DNA of 64,000 nt. It comes from Chromobacterium subtsugae (lineage in GTDB: Bacteria > Pseudomonadota > Gammaproteobacteria > Burkholderiales > Chromobacteriaceae). The translations under genes and the position numbers were made by a program. Every line of letters starts with the position of its first letter. Position 1 is the stretch's first letter. Below are positions 48,584 to 55,553 of the stretch, one piece after another. The stretch lies in NCBI RefSeq assembly GCF_001676875.1, contig NZ_JYKA01000022.1, positions 1 through 64,000 on the forward strand, in the 5' to 3' direction. The notes beneath the pieces were generated by a model, which saw nothing but the letters and a program-made list of their open reading frames with translations, ran no database searches and had not been told where the DNA came from.

Positions 48584-49180
48584 CTAGCGAGCCTTGGCCG
48601 CCGGCTCCGACGCCGAAACCGCCACGCCCCGCTCCTGCATCATCGCCACCATGTCGGCCGGCAAATCCACCCAGCCGGCGGTCTTGGCGAAAGACAAAGT
48701 CGCCGCCAGCAGCACCAGCGCCAGCGGCATGAACAGCGCCACGCCCAGCAACACCCGCAGGCGCGACACCGCCGACACCACGGCCAGCGCGTTCACCAGC
48801 ACCACCAGGCCGATCAGAGACAACAGGACGTCCACCACGGCGGCCGCGTCGTCCGGTAGCCAGCTGGTCAGCGGCTCGACGAACTGCAGGCCGCTGGCCA
48901 CCACCACCAGGCCGAACAGCGGCGCGGCCAGCTCGCCCTTGGACAGGCGCAGCCAGAAGGTGATGAAGCGGGTAAAGAGCAGCGTCTCCAGCCAGGTGAA
49001 CAACACCATGAAGCCGATGCGGCCGGCGATGTTGCCGCCAAGCTCGGCGGTGTCGCCGCTGGCGATCAGGCCCAGCAGGGTCAGCAGCAGCGCCGGTTGC
49101 CACCACGGATATTGGTAGACGGCCAGCGGCTTGACCCGCAGCCGCAGCAAATCGAGCACATCGTCGATCAACAAACGCAT
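48584..49180 (-). CDS. Uncharacterised multi-pass membrane protein
   Basis: 198 residues with about five hydrophobic helices and a short charged N-terminus (RLLIDDVLDLLRLR) similar in style to Yip1-like or DUF membrane proteins. No family can be named. It starts seven bases after purU, so it is probably cotranscribed with it. Confidence 0.75.
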   Translation of the reverse strand: MRLLIDDVLDLLRLRVKPLAVYQYPWWQPALLLTLLGLIASGDTAELGGNIAGRIGFMVLFTWLETLLFTRFITFWLRLSKGELAAPLFGLVVVASGLQFVEPLTSWLPDDAAAVVDVLLSLIGLVVLVNALAVVSAVSRLRVLLGVALFMPLALVLLAATLSFAKTAGWVDLPADMVAMMQERGVAVSASEPAAKAR

Positions 49181-49187
49181 GGCAGGC

Positions 49188-50051
49188 TCAATCGAAGACC
49201 ACGGTCTTGTTGTTGTACGACAGCACGCGGTTGTCCAGATGCCAGCGCACCGCGCGCGACAGCACCACTTTTTCCAGGTCGCGGCCCTTCTGGATCAAAT
49301 CCTCCACCGCGTCGCGGTGCGAAATGCGGGTGACCTCCTGCTCGATGATCGGGCCTTCGTCCAGATCCTCGGTCACGTAGTGGCTGGTGGCGCCGATCAG
49401 CTTCACACCGCGGGCGAATGCGCGATGGTAGGGCTTGGCGCCATCGAAAGCCGGCAGGAAGCTGTGGTGGATATTGATCACGCGGTCCGGGTAGCGCTCG
49501 ACGAACTCGCCGGACAGAATCTGCATATAGCGCGCCAGCACGATGAAATCGACGCCCGCCTCTTCCAGCAGGCGGAACTGCTCGGCCTCGGCCTCGGCCT
49601 TGTTGTCCTTGGTCACCTGGATCAGATGGAAGGGAATGCCGTTGAACTCCACCAGGCGGCGGCAGGTTTCGTGATTGGAGATCACCAGCGGGATGTCGCA
49701 CTCCAGCTCGCCGATGCGCCAGCGGTGCAGCAGGTCGGCCAGGCAGTGCTCGTATTGCGACACGAAAACGGCCATGCGCGGCTTGCGCGCCGACAGCGAT
49801 ACCGTCCAGCTCATATTGTGTTCGTCGGCTATGGGCTGGAAAGCGGCCGCGAAGCTGTCCATCGGCAGGGTGAAACCATCCAGGTCCCACTGCACCCGCA
49901 TCAGGAACAGGTTTTCGCTGGTATCCTGATGCTGGTCGGCATGCATGATATTGGCATTGTAGGTCATCAGGAAATTGGCGATGGCCGCGACCAGGCCTTT
50001 TTTGTCCGGCGCGCTCATCAGCAGCGTCGCCGAGTGTTTTTCGTGACTCAT
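49188..50051 (-). CDS. purU: Formyltetrahydrofolate deformylase
   Basis: 287 residues. N-terminal ACT domain (about 6-85: LLMSAPDKKGLVAAIANFL) and a C-terminal formyl-transferase-fold domain with the catalytic strand NIHHSFLPAF and the Asp of VTEDLDEGPII. It hydrolyses 10-formyl-THF to formate and THF, balancing one-carbon units. folD lies upstream on the same strand, a natural metabolic neighbour. A TTG two codons upstream is possible but the ATG at 50049-50051 has better context. Confidence 0.95.
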   Translation of the reverse strand: MSHEKHSATLLMSAPDKKGLVAAIANFLMTYNANIMHADQHQDTSENLFLMRVQWDLDGFTLPMDSFAAAFQPIADEHNMSWTVSLSARKPRMAVFVSQYEHCLADLLHRWRIGELECDIPLVISNHETCRRLVEFNGIPFHLIQVTKDNKAEAEAEQFRLLEEAGVDFIVLARYMQILSGEFVERYPDRVINIHHSFLPAFDGAKPYHRAFARGVKLIGATSHYVTEDLDEGPIIEQEVTRISHRDAVEDLIQKGRDLEKVVLSRAVRWHLDNRVLSYNNKTVVFD

Positions 50052-50065
50052 GTTCAAATCCGTAA

Positions 50066-50087
50066 TTTAGTTTCACCTAATACTAAA
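50066..50087. promoter_or_regulatory. Inverted repeat upstream of purU
   Basis: TTTAGT (50066-50071) and ACTAAA (50082-50087) separated by ten bases, within the purU promoter region, 15-36 bases before the start codon. An operator is possible; the regulator is unknown. Confidence 0.3.
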
Positions 50088-50136
50088 ACAGCCGGGCGCC
50101 GCTGTCTGCAATCCGGCGCGCCGGCGCAAACAAAAT

Positions 50137-50169
50137 CGCCACAGCCCGGCGGCGCCGGTGGCTGTGGCG
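50137..50169 (-). terminator. Terminator after folD
   Basis: On the minus strand, CGCCACAGCC, a 13-base GC-rich loop, GGCTGTGGCG, then ATTTTGTTTG. Confidence 0.75.
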
Positions 50170-50205
50170 AGCATGGCCGTCAACGCCGCCAGGGCGATGG
50201 CGGAC

Positions 50206-51057
50206 TCAGGCGTACTGATTGGCGGCGTCGAGCGTGTTCTGCAGCAGCGTGGCCACCGTCATCGGACCGACCCCGCCCGGCACCGGGGTGATGAAGCCGG
50301 CGCGCTCGCGCGCGGCGTCGAACTCCACGTCGCCGCACAGCTTGCCGCTTTCCAGGCGGTTGATGCCGACGTCGATCACCACCGCGCCCGGCTTGATCCA
50401 CTCGCCCTTGACGAAGTTGGGAATGCCCACGCCCGCCACCAGGATGTCGGCGCCGGCCACTTCTTCGGCCAGGTTCTGCGTCGCGCTATGGCAAACGGTA
50501 ACGGTGGCGCGCGCCAGCAGCATCTCCAGCGCCTGCGGACGGCCGACGATATTGGACGCGCCGACGATCACCGCCTTCTTGCCCTTGGGGTCGATGCCGT
50601 ACTCCTCCAGCAGCGTCATCACGCCGCGCGGCGTGCACGGCCGCATCAGCGGCATCTTGATCGCCAGGCGGCCGACATTATAAGGGTGGAAGCCGTCCAC
50701 GTCCTTTTTCGGATCGATGCGCTCGATCACCGCTTGCGGATCGATCTGCTTGGGCAGCGGCAATTGCACCAGAATGCCGTCGATGCCGGCATCGGCATTC
50801 AGGTCGTCGATGATTTCCAGCAATTGCTGCTGGCTGGTGGTGGCCGGCAAGTCATAAGCCACCGAGCGGATGCCCGCCTTCTCGCAAGCGCGCTTCTTGC
50901 TGCCGACGTATACCGCCGATGCCGCGTTGTCGCCCACCAGCACCACCGCCAGCGCCGGCGCGCGCTTGCCCTGCAGCAAACGCTCGCCCACGCCTTCGCG
51001 CACTTTCTCCACCAGCTTTTCCGCTACCGCCTTGCCATCGATCAATTGTGCCGACAT
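50206..51057 (-). CDS. folD: Bifunctional methylene-THF dehydrogenase/cyclohydrolase FolD
   Basis: 283 residues, standard FolD. Active-site Tyr50 and Lys54 in [10 protein letters not shown], the family strand [11 protein letters not shown], the NADP-binding GASNIVGRP, and the C-terminal [14 protein letters not shown]. It interconverts 5,10-methylene-THF and 10-formyl-THF. The start MSAQLIDGK is used. It is upstream of purU with its own terminator between them. Confidence 0.97.
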   Translation of the reverse strand: MSAQLIDGKAVAEKLVEKVREGVGERLLQGKRAPALAVVLVGDNAASAVYVGSKKRACEKAGIRSVAYDLPATTSQQQLLEIIDDLNADAGIDGILVQLPLPKQIDPQAVIERIDPKKDVDGFHPYNVGRLAIKMPLMRPCTPRGVMTLLEEYGIDPKGKKAVIVGASNIVGRPQALEMLLARATVTVCHSATQNLAEEVAGADILVAGVGIPNFVKGEWIKPGAVVIDVGINRLESGKLCGDVEFDAARERAGFITPVPGGVGPMTVATLLQNTLDAANQYA

Positions 51058-51242
51058 GCCTGAATCCCATCTTGACGCAGATAAATAACGGCCGCCATTC
51101 TCGCATTTTTTCCGCAGCGCGGTAAGACGGCCCGCCAGGATTATTTCTCTTAAGCTCAAGAGATATAAGGAAAAATGCCGCAGGCAAATATTTCATGCTC
51201 AAAATACCCGAGAAAAACATGAAAAATAATTCAGCAAAGGCA

Positions 51243-51271
51243 TTGACAGGCCAAAGCCCCATCCGTATAGT
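51243..51271 (+). promoter_or_regulatory. Promoter of the tRNA cluster
   Basis: TTGACA (51243-51248), a 17-base spacer, TATAGT (51266-51271). It is followed 13 bases later by the tRNA-Pro gene. Near-consensus sigma-70 promoter. Confidence 0.85.
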
Positions 51272-51284
51272 TGCGTTCTCTGTT

Positions 51285-51361
51285 CGGGGCGTAGCGCAGC
51301 CTGGTAGCGCACCTGATTTGGGATCAGGGGGTCGCGAGTTCGAATCCCGCCGCCCCGACCA
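51285..51361 (+). tRNA. tRNA-Pro (UGG)
   Basis: 77-base cloverleaf from CGGGGCG to CGCCCCG + ACCA, anticodon TGG at 51319-51321 in a seven-base loop, T-arm GTTCGAATC and encoded CCA end. Confidence 0.96.
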
Positions 51362-51382
51362 GCAGACAAGCAGCCCGATAGA

Positions 51383-51459
51383 GCGCCCGTAGCTCAACCG
51401 GATAGAGCACCAGCCTTCTAAGCTGGGGGTTACAGGTTCGATTCCTGTCGGGCGCGCCA
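51383..51459 (+). tRNA. tRNA-Arg (UCU)
   Basis: 77-base cloverleaf, acceptor GCGCCCG with CGGGCGC, anticodon TCT at 51417-51419 between CCAGC and GCTGG arms, encoded CCA end. Confidence 0.96.
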
Positions 51460-51485
51460 AGCTTGCTTGATAGCAGTACCCAGTG

Positions 51486-51561
51486 GTGGATATAGCTCAG
51501 TTGGTAGAGTCCCGGATTGTGATTCCGGTTGTCGTGGGTTCGAGTCCCATTATCCACCCCA
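51486..51561 (+). tRNA. tRNA-His (GUG), copy 1
   Basis: 76-base cloverleaf, acceptor GTGGATA/TATCCAC, anticodon GTG in the loop TTGTGAT, a G just before position 1 as needed for the extra G-1 of tRNA-His, encoded CCA end. Confidence 0.96.
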
Positions 51562-51571
51562 CGAATTACGC

Positions 51572-51602
51572 AGAAAGCGGCCATTCATTTGGCCGCTTTT
51601 TT
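51572..51602 (+). terminator. Terminator after the first three tRNAs
   Basis: AAAGCGGCC, eight-base loop, GGCCGCTTTTTT. It ends the Pro-Arg-His transcript. Confidence 0.88.
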
Positions 51603-51738
51603 GCATTTCCGCCGCCGCCCAATCCTCGCCACCGGTCCAAGCCTACCGATTTCGCCAGCCTTCCAACCATCCAGACGACAAAGCAAAACCAGTCCAAATC
51701 GCCGCGCAAACGCTTTCAAACGAAATTGCACAATATGC

Positions 51739-51767
51739 TTGCGCTCCGGCCAATGTCCCCATATAAT
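51739..51767 (+). promoter_or_regulatory. Promoter of the second tRNA-His unit
   Basis: TTGCGC (51739-51744), 17-base spacer, TATAAT (51762-51767), 42 bases before tRNA-His copy 2. Confidence 0.8.
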
Positions 51768-51808
51768 TCGCCTCCTCGTCGGACAGCAAGTCTGATCGGC
51801 GATCAGCG

Positions 51809-51884
51809 GTGGATATAGCTCAGTTGGTAGAGTCCCGGATTGTGATTCCGGTTGTCGTGGGTTCGAGTCCCATTATCCACCCCA
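51809..51884 (+). tRNA. tRNA-His (GUG), copy 2
   Basis: Identical over all 76 bases to copy 1, with the same preceding G and encoded CCA end. Flanking sequence differs after the CCA. Confidence 0.96.
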
Positions 51885-51931
51885 CAGTTTATCGGTCTCA
51901 TGGCTGCGCCGTGAAACCAGCCGTTTCAGCG

Positions 51932-52007
51932 GTGGATATAGCTCAGTTGGTAGAGTCCCGGATTGTGATTCCGGTTGTCGTGGGTTCGAGTCCCATTATC
52001 CACCCCA
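51932..52007 (+). tRNA. tRNA-His (GUG), copy 3
   Basis: Identical to copies 1 and 2. It lies 47 bases after copy 2 and before a strong terminator, so copies 2 and 3 share one transcript. Confidence 0.96.
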
Positions 52008-52015
52008 AAACATGC

Positions 52016-52053
52016 AAAAGGCCTTGGCTTCTTTCGAAACCAAGGCCTTTTTC
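52016..52053 (+). terminator. Terminator after the third tRNA-His
   Basis: AAAAGGCCTTGG, 12-base loop, CCAAGGCCTTTTT. Confidence 0.9.
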
Positions 52054-52401
52054 GCATCCCGATGCGCCGCAGCGCATCAAATTGAGACTGCGCCGCTACT
52101 TTCAGGCAACGCCTCCGCCACAGGCGCGCTCCTCGCCTGGGCACTGGATAAGGCCTTGCCGCGAAAGCCAAGCATGCAAAAGTGCCAGCCATCGGGACTC
52201 ACCCGGCACGCCTTGCGCCAGCCCTGCGCCGTGCGCACCGCGCTCAAACAGGCGGGCCGCAACCGGCGCCCCTGCCGATTTCCCGGCTGGCCGATCGCGC
52301 CCACGCCCATGGGGGAAGCGAAAAATCCGCCCCGCCGCCGGCTTTTTCACCCCGGCAGCCAAGAATTACAGATTCGCGACGAAAATGTTCAATTTTGCCG
52401 C
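52054..52401. other. Gene-free stretch after the tRNA cluster
   Basis: About 350 GC-rich bases. Frames on both strands lack ribosome binding sites and recognisable protein features. I see no RNA gene or repeat in it. Confidence 0.4.
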
Positions 52402-52448
52402 TTGCCTGAACAATGAAGCTCCGTATAATCGAATACATTTGCATGTAT
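52402..52448 (+). promoter_or_regulatory. Promoter and palindromic operator of the GntR regulator gene
   Basis: TTGCCT (52402-52407), 16-base spacer, TATAAT (52424-52429), followed directly by ATACAT-TTGC-ATGTAT (52433-52448) over the expected start site. The placement suits repression by the adjacent GntR protein (autoregulation inferred). Confidence 0.65.
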
Positions 52449-52478
52449 CCGATTGACTGACAGATAACGATACCCACC

Positions 52479-53153
52479 ATGACCACCCTGCAGCCGATCA
52501 AGCGCCAGACGCTTACCAGTGCCGTTACCGAATCCTTGCGCCGCCGCATCCTGTCCGGCGAATTCGCCGACGGCCAACAGTTGCGCCAAGAGGCGCTGTC
52601 CAACGAATACGGCGTCAGCCGGGTGCCGGTGCGGGAAGCGCTGCGCCAGCTTGAGGCCGAAGGCCTGATCCAGATCATCGACCACAAGGGCGCGCTGGTT
52701 TCCAAGCTGTCGCTGGAAGACGTGCTGGAGCTGCTGGAAGTGCGCGCCATGCTGGAAGGCTCGCTGCTGAAGGCCGCCATCCCCTGTCAGACCCAGGCCG
52801 ACCACGACGCCGCCCAGCAGACGCTGCGCGAATTCGAGGCCGCCCTCCACAACAACGACGTGCGCCACTGGGGCGAGATCAACTCGCGCTTCCACCTGGC
52901 GCTGTACCGCGCCGCCAAGCGCCCCAACACGCTGGCGCTGATCGAACAGCTGCACAACAAGACCGACCGCTATACCCGGATGCAGATTCTGTTCACCCGC
53001 ACCATGGAGCGCGCGCACGAAGAGCACACCCGGCTGCTGGAAATGTGCCGCCAGGGCAAGGCGGACGAGGCGGCGGAATTCCTGCGCTTCCACATTCTTT
53101 CCGCCGGCCACGCGCTGGAAAGCTATCTGAAAGGCCAGCAGGCCAATCACTGA
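52479..53153 (+). CDS. GntR-family regulator, FadR/FCD subfamily
   Basis: 224 residues. N-terminal winged helix (LRRRILSGEFADGQQLRQEALSNEYGVSRVPVREALRQLEAEGL) and a C-terminal all-helical FCD ligand domain with the metal-binding pattern Asp/His residues (HWGEINSRFHLALY; RAHEEHTRLLEM; FLRFHI). These regulators sense small organic acids, often through a bound metal. No linked metabolic gene is adjacent on the same strand. It overlaps the end of the convergent LysR gene by seven bases. Confidence 0.93.
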   Translation: MTTLQPIKRQTLTSAVTESLRRRILSGEFADGQQLRQEALSNEYGVSRVPVREALRQLEAEGLIQIIDHKGALVSKLSLEDVLELLEVRAMLEGSLLKAAIPCQTQADHDAAQQTLREFEAALHNNDVRHWGEINSRFHLALYRAAKRPNTLALIEQLHNKTDRYTRMQILFTRTMERAHEEHTRLLEMCRQGKADEAAEFLRFHILSAGHALESYLKGQQANH

Positions 53154-54055
53154 GCCAGCGCGGCTATCCAGGCCTGAGCCGCGCGCCGCAGCGCCTCAGC
53201 CAGATACAGGCACGCCGGCCCCGCCGCCGGCGGATCCGCCAGCACCAGATACAAGGACGCCTTGCGCACCGCGCCGCTCTTCAGCGGCAAGGGCTTGAGC
53301 CTGCCGTCAGCCAGTTGCGCGGCGATGCGGTGCCGCGCCAGCCAGCCGAAAGCCAGCCCGGCCTCCACCATCGCGATGCCGGTTTCCGGCTGCGACACCG
53401 TCCAGCGCTGATGCGCACCCAGCCAGCCCTCGTCGCGCGGCTGCCGGCTGCCGGAATCTCGCAGCACCACCTGCACTTCGCGCCGAAGCCTGGCCTCGTC
53501 GAGCATCCCGCCTTGCGCGTGCAGCGCGTGCCCCGGCGCCGCGCAGGCGACGAACTCGGCGTCCAGCAACCAATCGCCCAAAAAGCCCTGCGGCACCCTC
53601 CCCGCCACCGCCAGCGCCGCCTCGCCCTGGTGCAAGGCGTCGTCGGCGCCTGACATCACCACTTCGCGCAGCTGCAACCGGGTTTCCCGGCAGTGGCCGG
53701 CGAAATCGCCGCAGGCGGCCAGCATCACCTCGGTCGGCAGCAGGCTGTCCAACGCCACCCGCAGCTCCGGCTCCCAGCCCGCCTGCAAACCCTGCGCGCG
53801 CCGCTCCAGCCGGTCCGCCGCCTGCAGCAAATCACCCGCTTCGCGCAGCAGCGCCGCGCCGTCGGCGGTCAAGCGCATCCGCCGCCCGTCAGGCCGCAGC
53901 AATTCCACGCCGAGTTGCTGCTGCAGCCTGGCCACCGCGTAGCTGACCGCCGACTGGCTGCGATGCAGCCGCGCGGCCGCCTGGGCGAAACCGCCCTCTT
54001 CCACAATGGCCTGCAGCACCTGCCATTGTTCCAGCGTCGTCCTGAATGGCTTCAT
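53147..54055 (-). CDS. LysR-family transcriptional regulator
   Basis: 302 residues with an N-terminal helix-turn-helix (LEQWQVLQAIVEEGGFAQAAARLHRSQSAVSYAVARLQ) and a LysR substrate-binding domain. It diverges from a pirin gene with 99 bases between starts, a layout in which the regulator typically controls the divergent gene. The AT-rich gap has no obvious T-N11-A site that I can single out. Confidence 0.93.
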   Translation of the reverse strand: MKPFRTTLEQWQVLQAIVEEGGFAQAAARLHRSQSAVSYAVARLQQQLGVELLRPDGRRMRLTADGAALLREAGDLLQAADRLERRAQGLQAGWEPELRVALDSLLPTEVMLAACGDFAGHCRETRLQLREVVMSGADDALHQGEAALAVAGRVPQGFLGDWLLDAEFVACAAPGHALHAQGGMLDEARLRREVQVVLRDSGSRQPRDEGWLGAHQRWTVSQPETGIAMVEAGLAFGWLARHRIAAQLADGRLKPLPLKSGAVRKASLYLVLADPPAAGPACLYLAEALRRAAQAWIAALAQ

Positions 54056-54154
54056 TTATCTAAATTCTTGATCATTTTGCACAGTATTTTGCGCTTTTTT
54101 ATCTGATTTTTCACTGCAACAATAGGGTCATCGTGATTCATCTGGAGCCAAGCC

Positions 54155-54994
54155 ATGTCAAAACGCAGCAGAAAAGTGGAACGCATCGTCAACGGACAGG
54201 AAGTATCGGACGGCGCCGGCGTGCGCTTGCTGCGGGTGCTGACCCAGCCGCTGCAGCGGCGGCTGGACCCTTTCCTGATGCTGGACGAATTCCGCTCCGA
54301 CAATCCGGACGACTACATCGCCGGCTTTCCCAGCCACCCGCACCGCGGCTTTGAAACCGTCACCTACATGCTGGCGGGCCGAATGCGCCACCGCGACAAC
54401 GCCGGCAACGAAGGCCTGCTCGGCCCCGGCGGCCTGCAATGGATGACGGCCGGGCGCGGCATCGTCCATTCGGAGGTTCCCGAGCAGCAGGACGGCCTGA
54501 TGCACGGCTTCCAGCTATGGATCAATCTGCCGGCGGCGGACAAGATGACTGCGCCGGGCTACCGCGACATCCAGGCGGCGGACATCCCCAGCTGGCAAGA
54601 CGCCGATGGCAACCAGCTGAAGCTGCTGGCCGGCCGCTTCGACGGCCGCCACGGCGCGATCGAGCGCCCCTCCACCGAGCCGCTGTACCTGGACATCGCG
54701 CTGCCCGCCAACGGCAGCCTATGGCTACCGCTGCCAGCCGGGCACCATGCCTTCGCCTATCTCTATCAGGGCGAGCTGCAGGCCGGCGGCGCCGACATCC
54801 GCGCGCGCCAGCTGGCGGTGCTGGACAATGAGGGCGAAGGCCTGTTGCTGGCCAATGGCGGCGCGCCCAGCCGGCTGCTGCTGCTGGCGGCGCGGCCGCT
54901 GGGCGAACCCATCGCGCAGTGGGGGCCGTTCGTGATGAACACGCGGCAGGAGATCGAGCAAGCGATGGAGGACTACAGCGAAGGCCGCTTCTAA
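54155..54994 (+). CDS. Pirin-family protein
   Basis: 279 residues, bicupin. The N-terminal cupin has the metal ligands His61 and His63 (SHPHRGFETVTY), His105 and Glu107 (GIVHSEVP), the full pirin/YhhW set. Bacterial pirins of this type include quercetinases; others interact with metabolic enzymes. The substrate is not known. The gene is divergent from a LysR regulator and ends in a strong terminator. Confidence 0.93.
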   Translation: MSKRSRKVERIVNGQEVSDGAGVRLLRVLTQPLQRRLDPFLMLDEFRSDNPDDYIAGFPSHPHRGFETVTYMLAGRMRHRDNAGNEGLLGPGGLQWMTAGRGIVHSEVPEQQDGLMHGFQLWINLPAADKMTAPGYRDIQAADIPSWQDADGNQLKLLAGRFDGRHGAIERPSTEPLYLDIALPANGSLWLPLPAGHHAFAYLYQGELQAGGADIRARQLAVLDNEGEGLLLANGGAPSRLLLLAARPLGEPIAQWGPFVMNTRQEIEQAMEDYSEGRF

Positions 54995-55008
54995 GCCTTC
55001 GCCGCGCA

Positions 55009-55036
55009 AAAACGGCAGCCCGCGGGCTGCCGTTTT
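55009..55036. terminator. Terminator after the pirin gene
   Basis: AAAACGGCAGCCCG and CGGGCTGCCGTTTT, a 14-bp near-perfect stem working on both strands between convergent genes. Confidence 0.92.
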
Positions 55037-55055
55037 CCATTGCGAGACTCCACCA

Positions 55056-55463
55056 CTACAACGGGCAGCAGTCTCCCCCCGCGCCATCCGGCAAACAGGC
55101 TGCCAATACGCGCCGCAATTCCTCCAGCTTGAACGGTTTGACCAGCACGGCATTCATCCCCGCCTCCCGGCAACCATCGCGCTCGCATCCAAACGCGCAA
55201 GCGGTCATCGCGACGATGCAGGGCTGCGGCCGCTCCCGCCGGCCGCGAATCCTCAAGGCAGCCTCCAGGCCGTTCATCTGCGGCATTTTCACATCCATCA
55301 AGATCAACCGGTAATCCGCGCGTCCTGCCATGTCGACGGCCTCTTCGCCATCGGCGGCGAAATCCGCCTCCGCGCCCAGATGCTCCAGCATCTGCCTCAG
55401 CAGCTCGCGGCTGAGCGGATGGTCGTCGGCCACCAGGATGCGCGCGTTGTTTTCACACGTCAT
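55056..55463 (-). CDS. Single-domain response regulator
   Basis: 135 residues, receiver domain only. Acidic pair Asp13-Asp14, phosphoacceptor Asp57 (LILMDVKMPQMNG), Thr in MTACAF and Lys in LVKPFKLEEL are all present. The style (EDNPLSRELLRQMLEHLG-like helix 1) resembles receivers of hybrid kinases. The partner kinase is not adjacent; it may serve a phosphorelay or CheY-like role. Confidence 0.9.
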   Translation of the reverse strand: MTCENNARILVADDHPLSRELLRQMLEHLGAEADFAADGEEAVDMAGRADYRLILMDVKMPQMNGLEAALRIRGRRERPQPCIVAMTACAFGCERDGCREAGMNAVLVKPFKLEELRRVLAACLPDGAGGDCCPL

Positions 55464-55483
55464 TCCGCCCCCCCCTCGGCATC

Positions 55484-55531
55484 AAAAAAGGCGGGCCATG
55501 CGACTCCGCCATGGAGTCAGCATAGCCCGCC
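55484..55531 (-). terminator. Terminator after the TpsA exoprotein gene
   Basis: On the minus strand, GGCGGGC, then a nested hairpin (GACTCC/GGAGTC), GCCCGCC and TTTTTT. Confidence 0.88.
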
Positions 55532-55553
55532 CTCAGGCGGAAGCCGCCGGTTT

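Noticed and set aside
51285-52007. tRNA cluster as an integration site
   Set aside because: No integrase gene or partial tRNA direct repeat is present in the window; the three His copies are complete tRNAs.
52012-52416. A 134-codon frame after the tRNA cluster
   Set aside because: It begins inside the tRNA terminator and has no protein-like composition.
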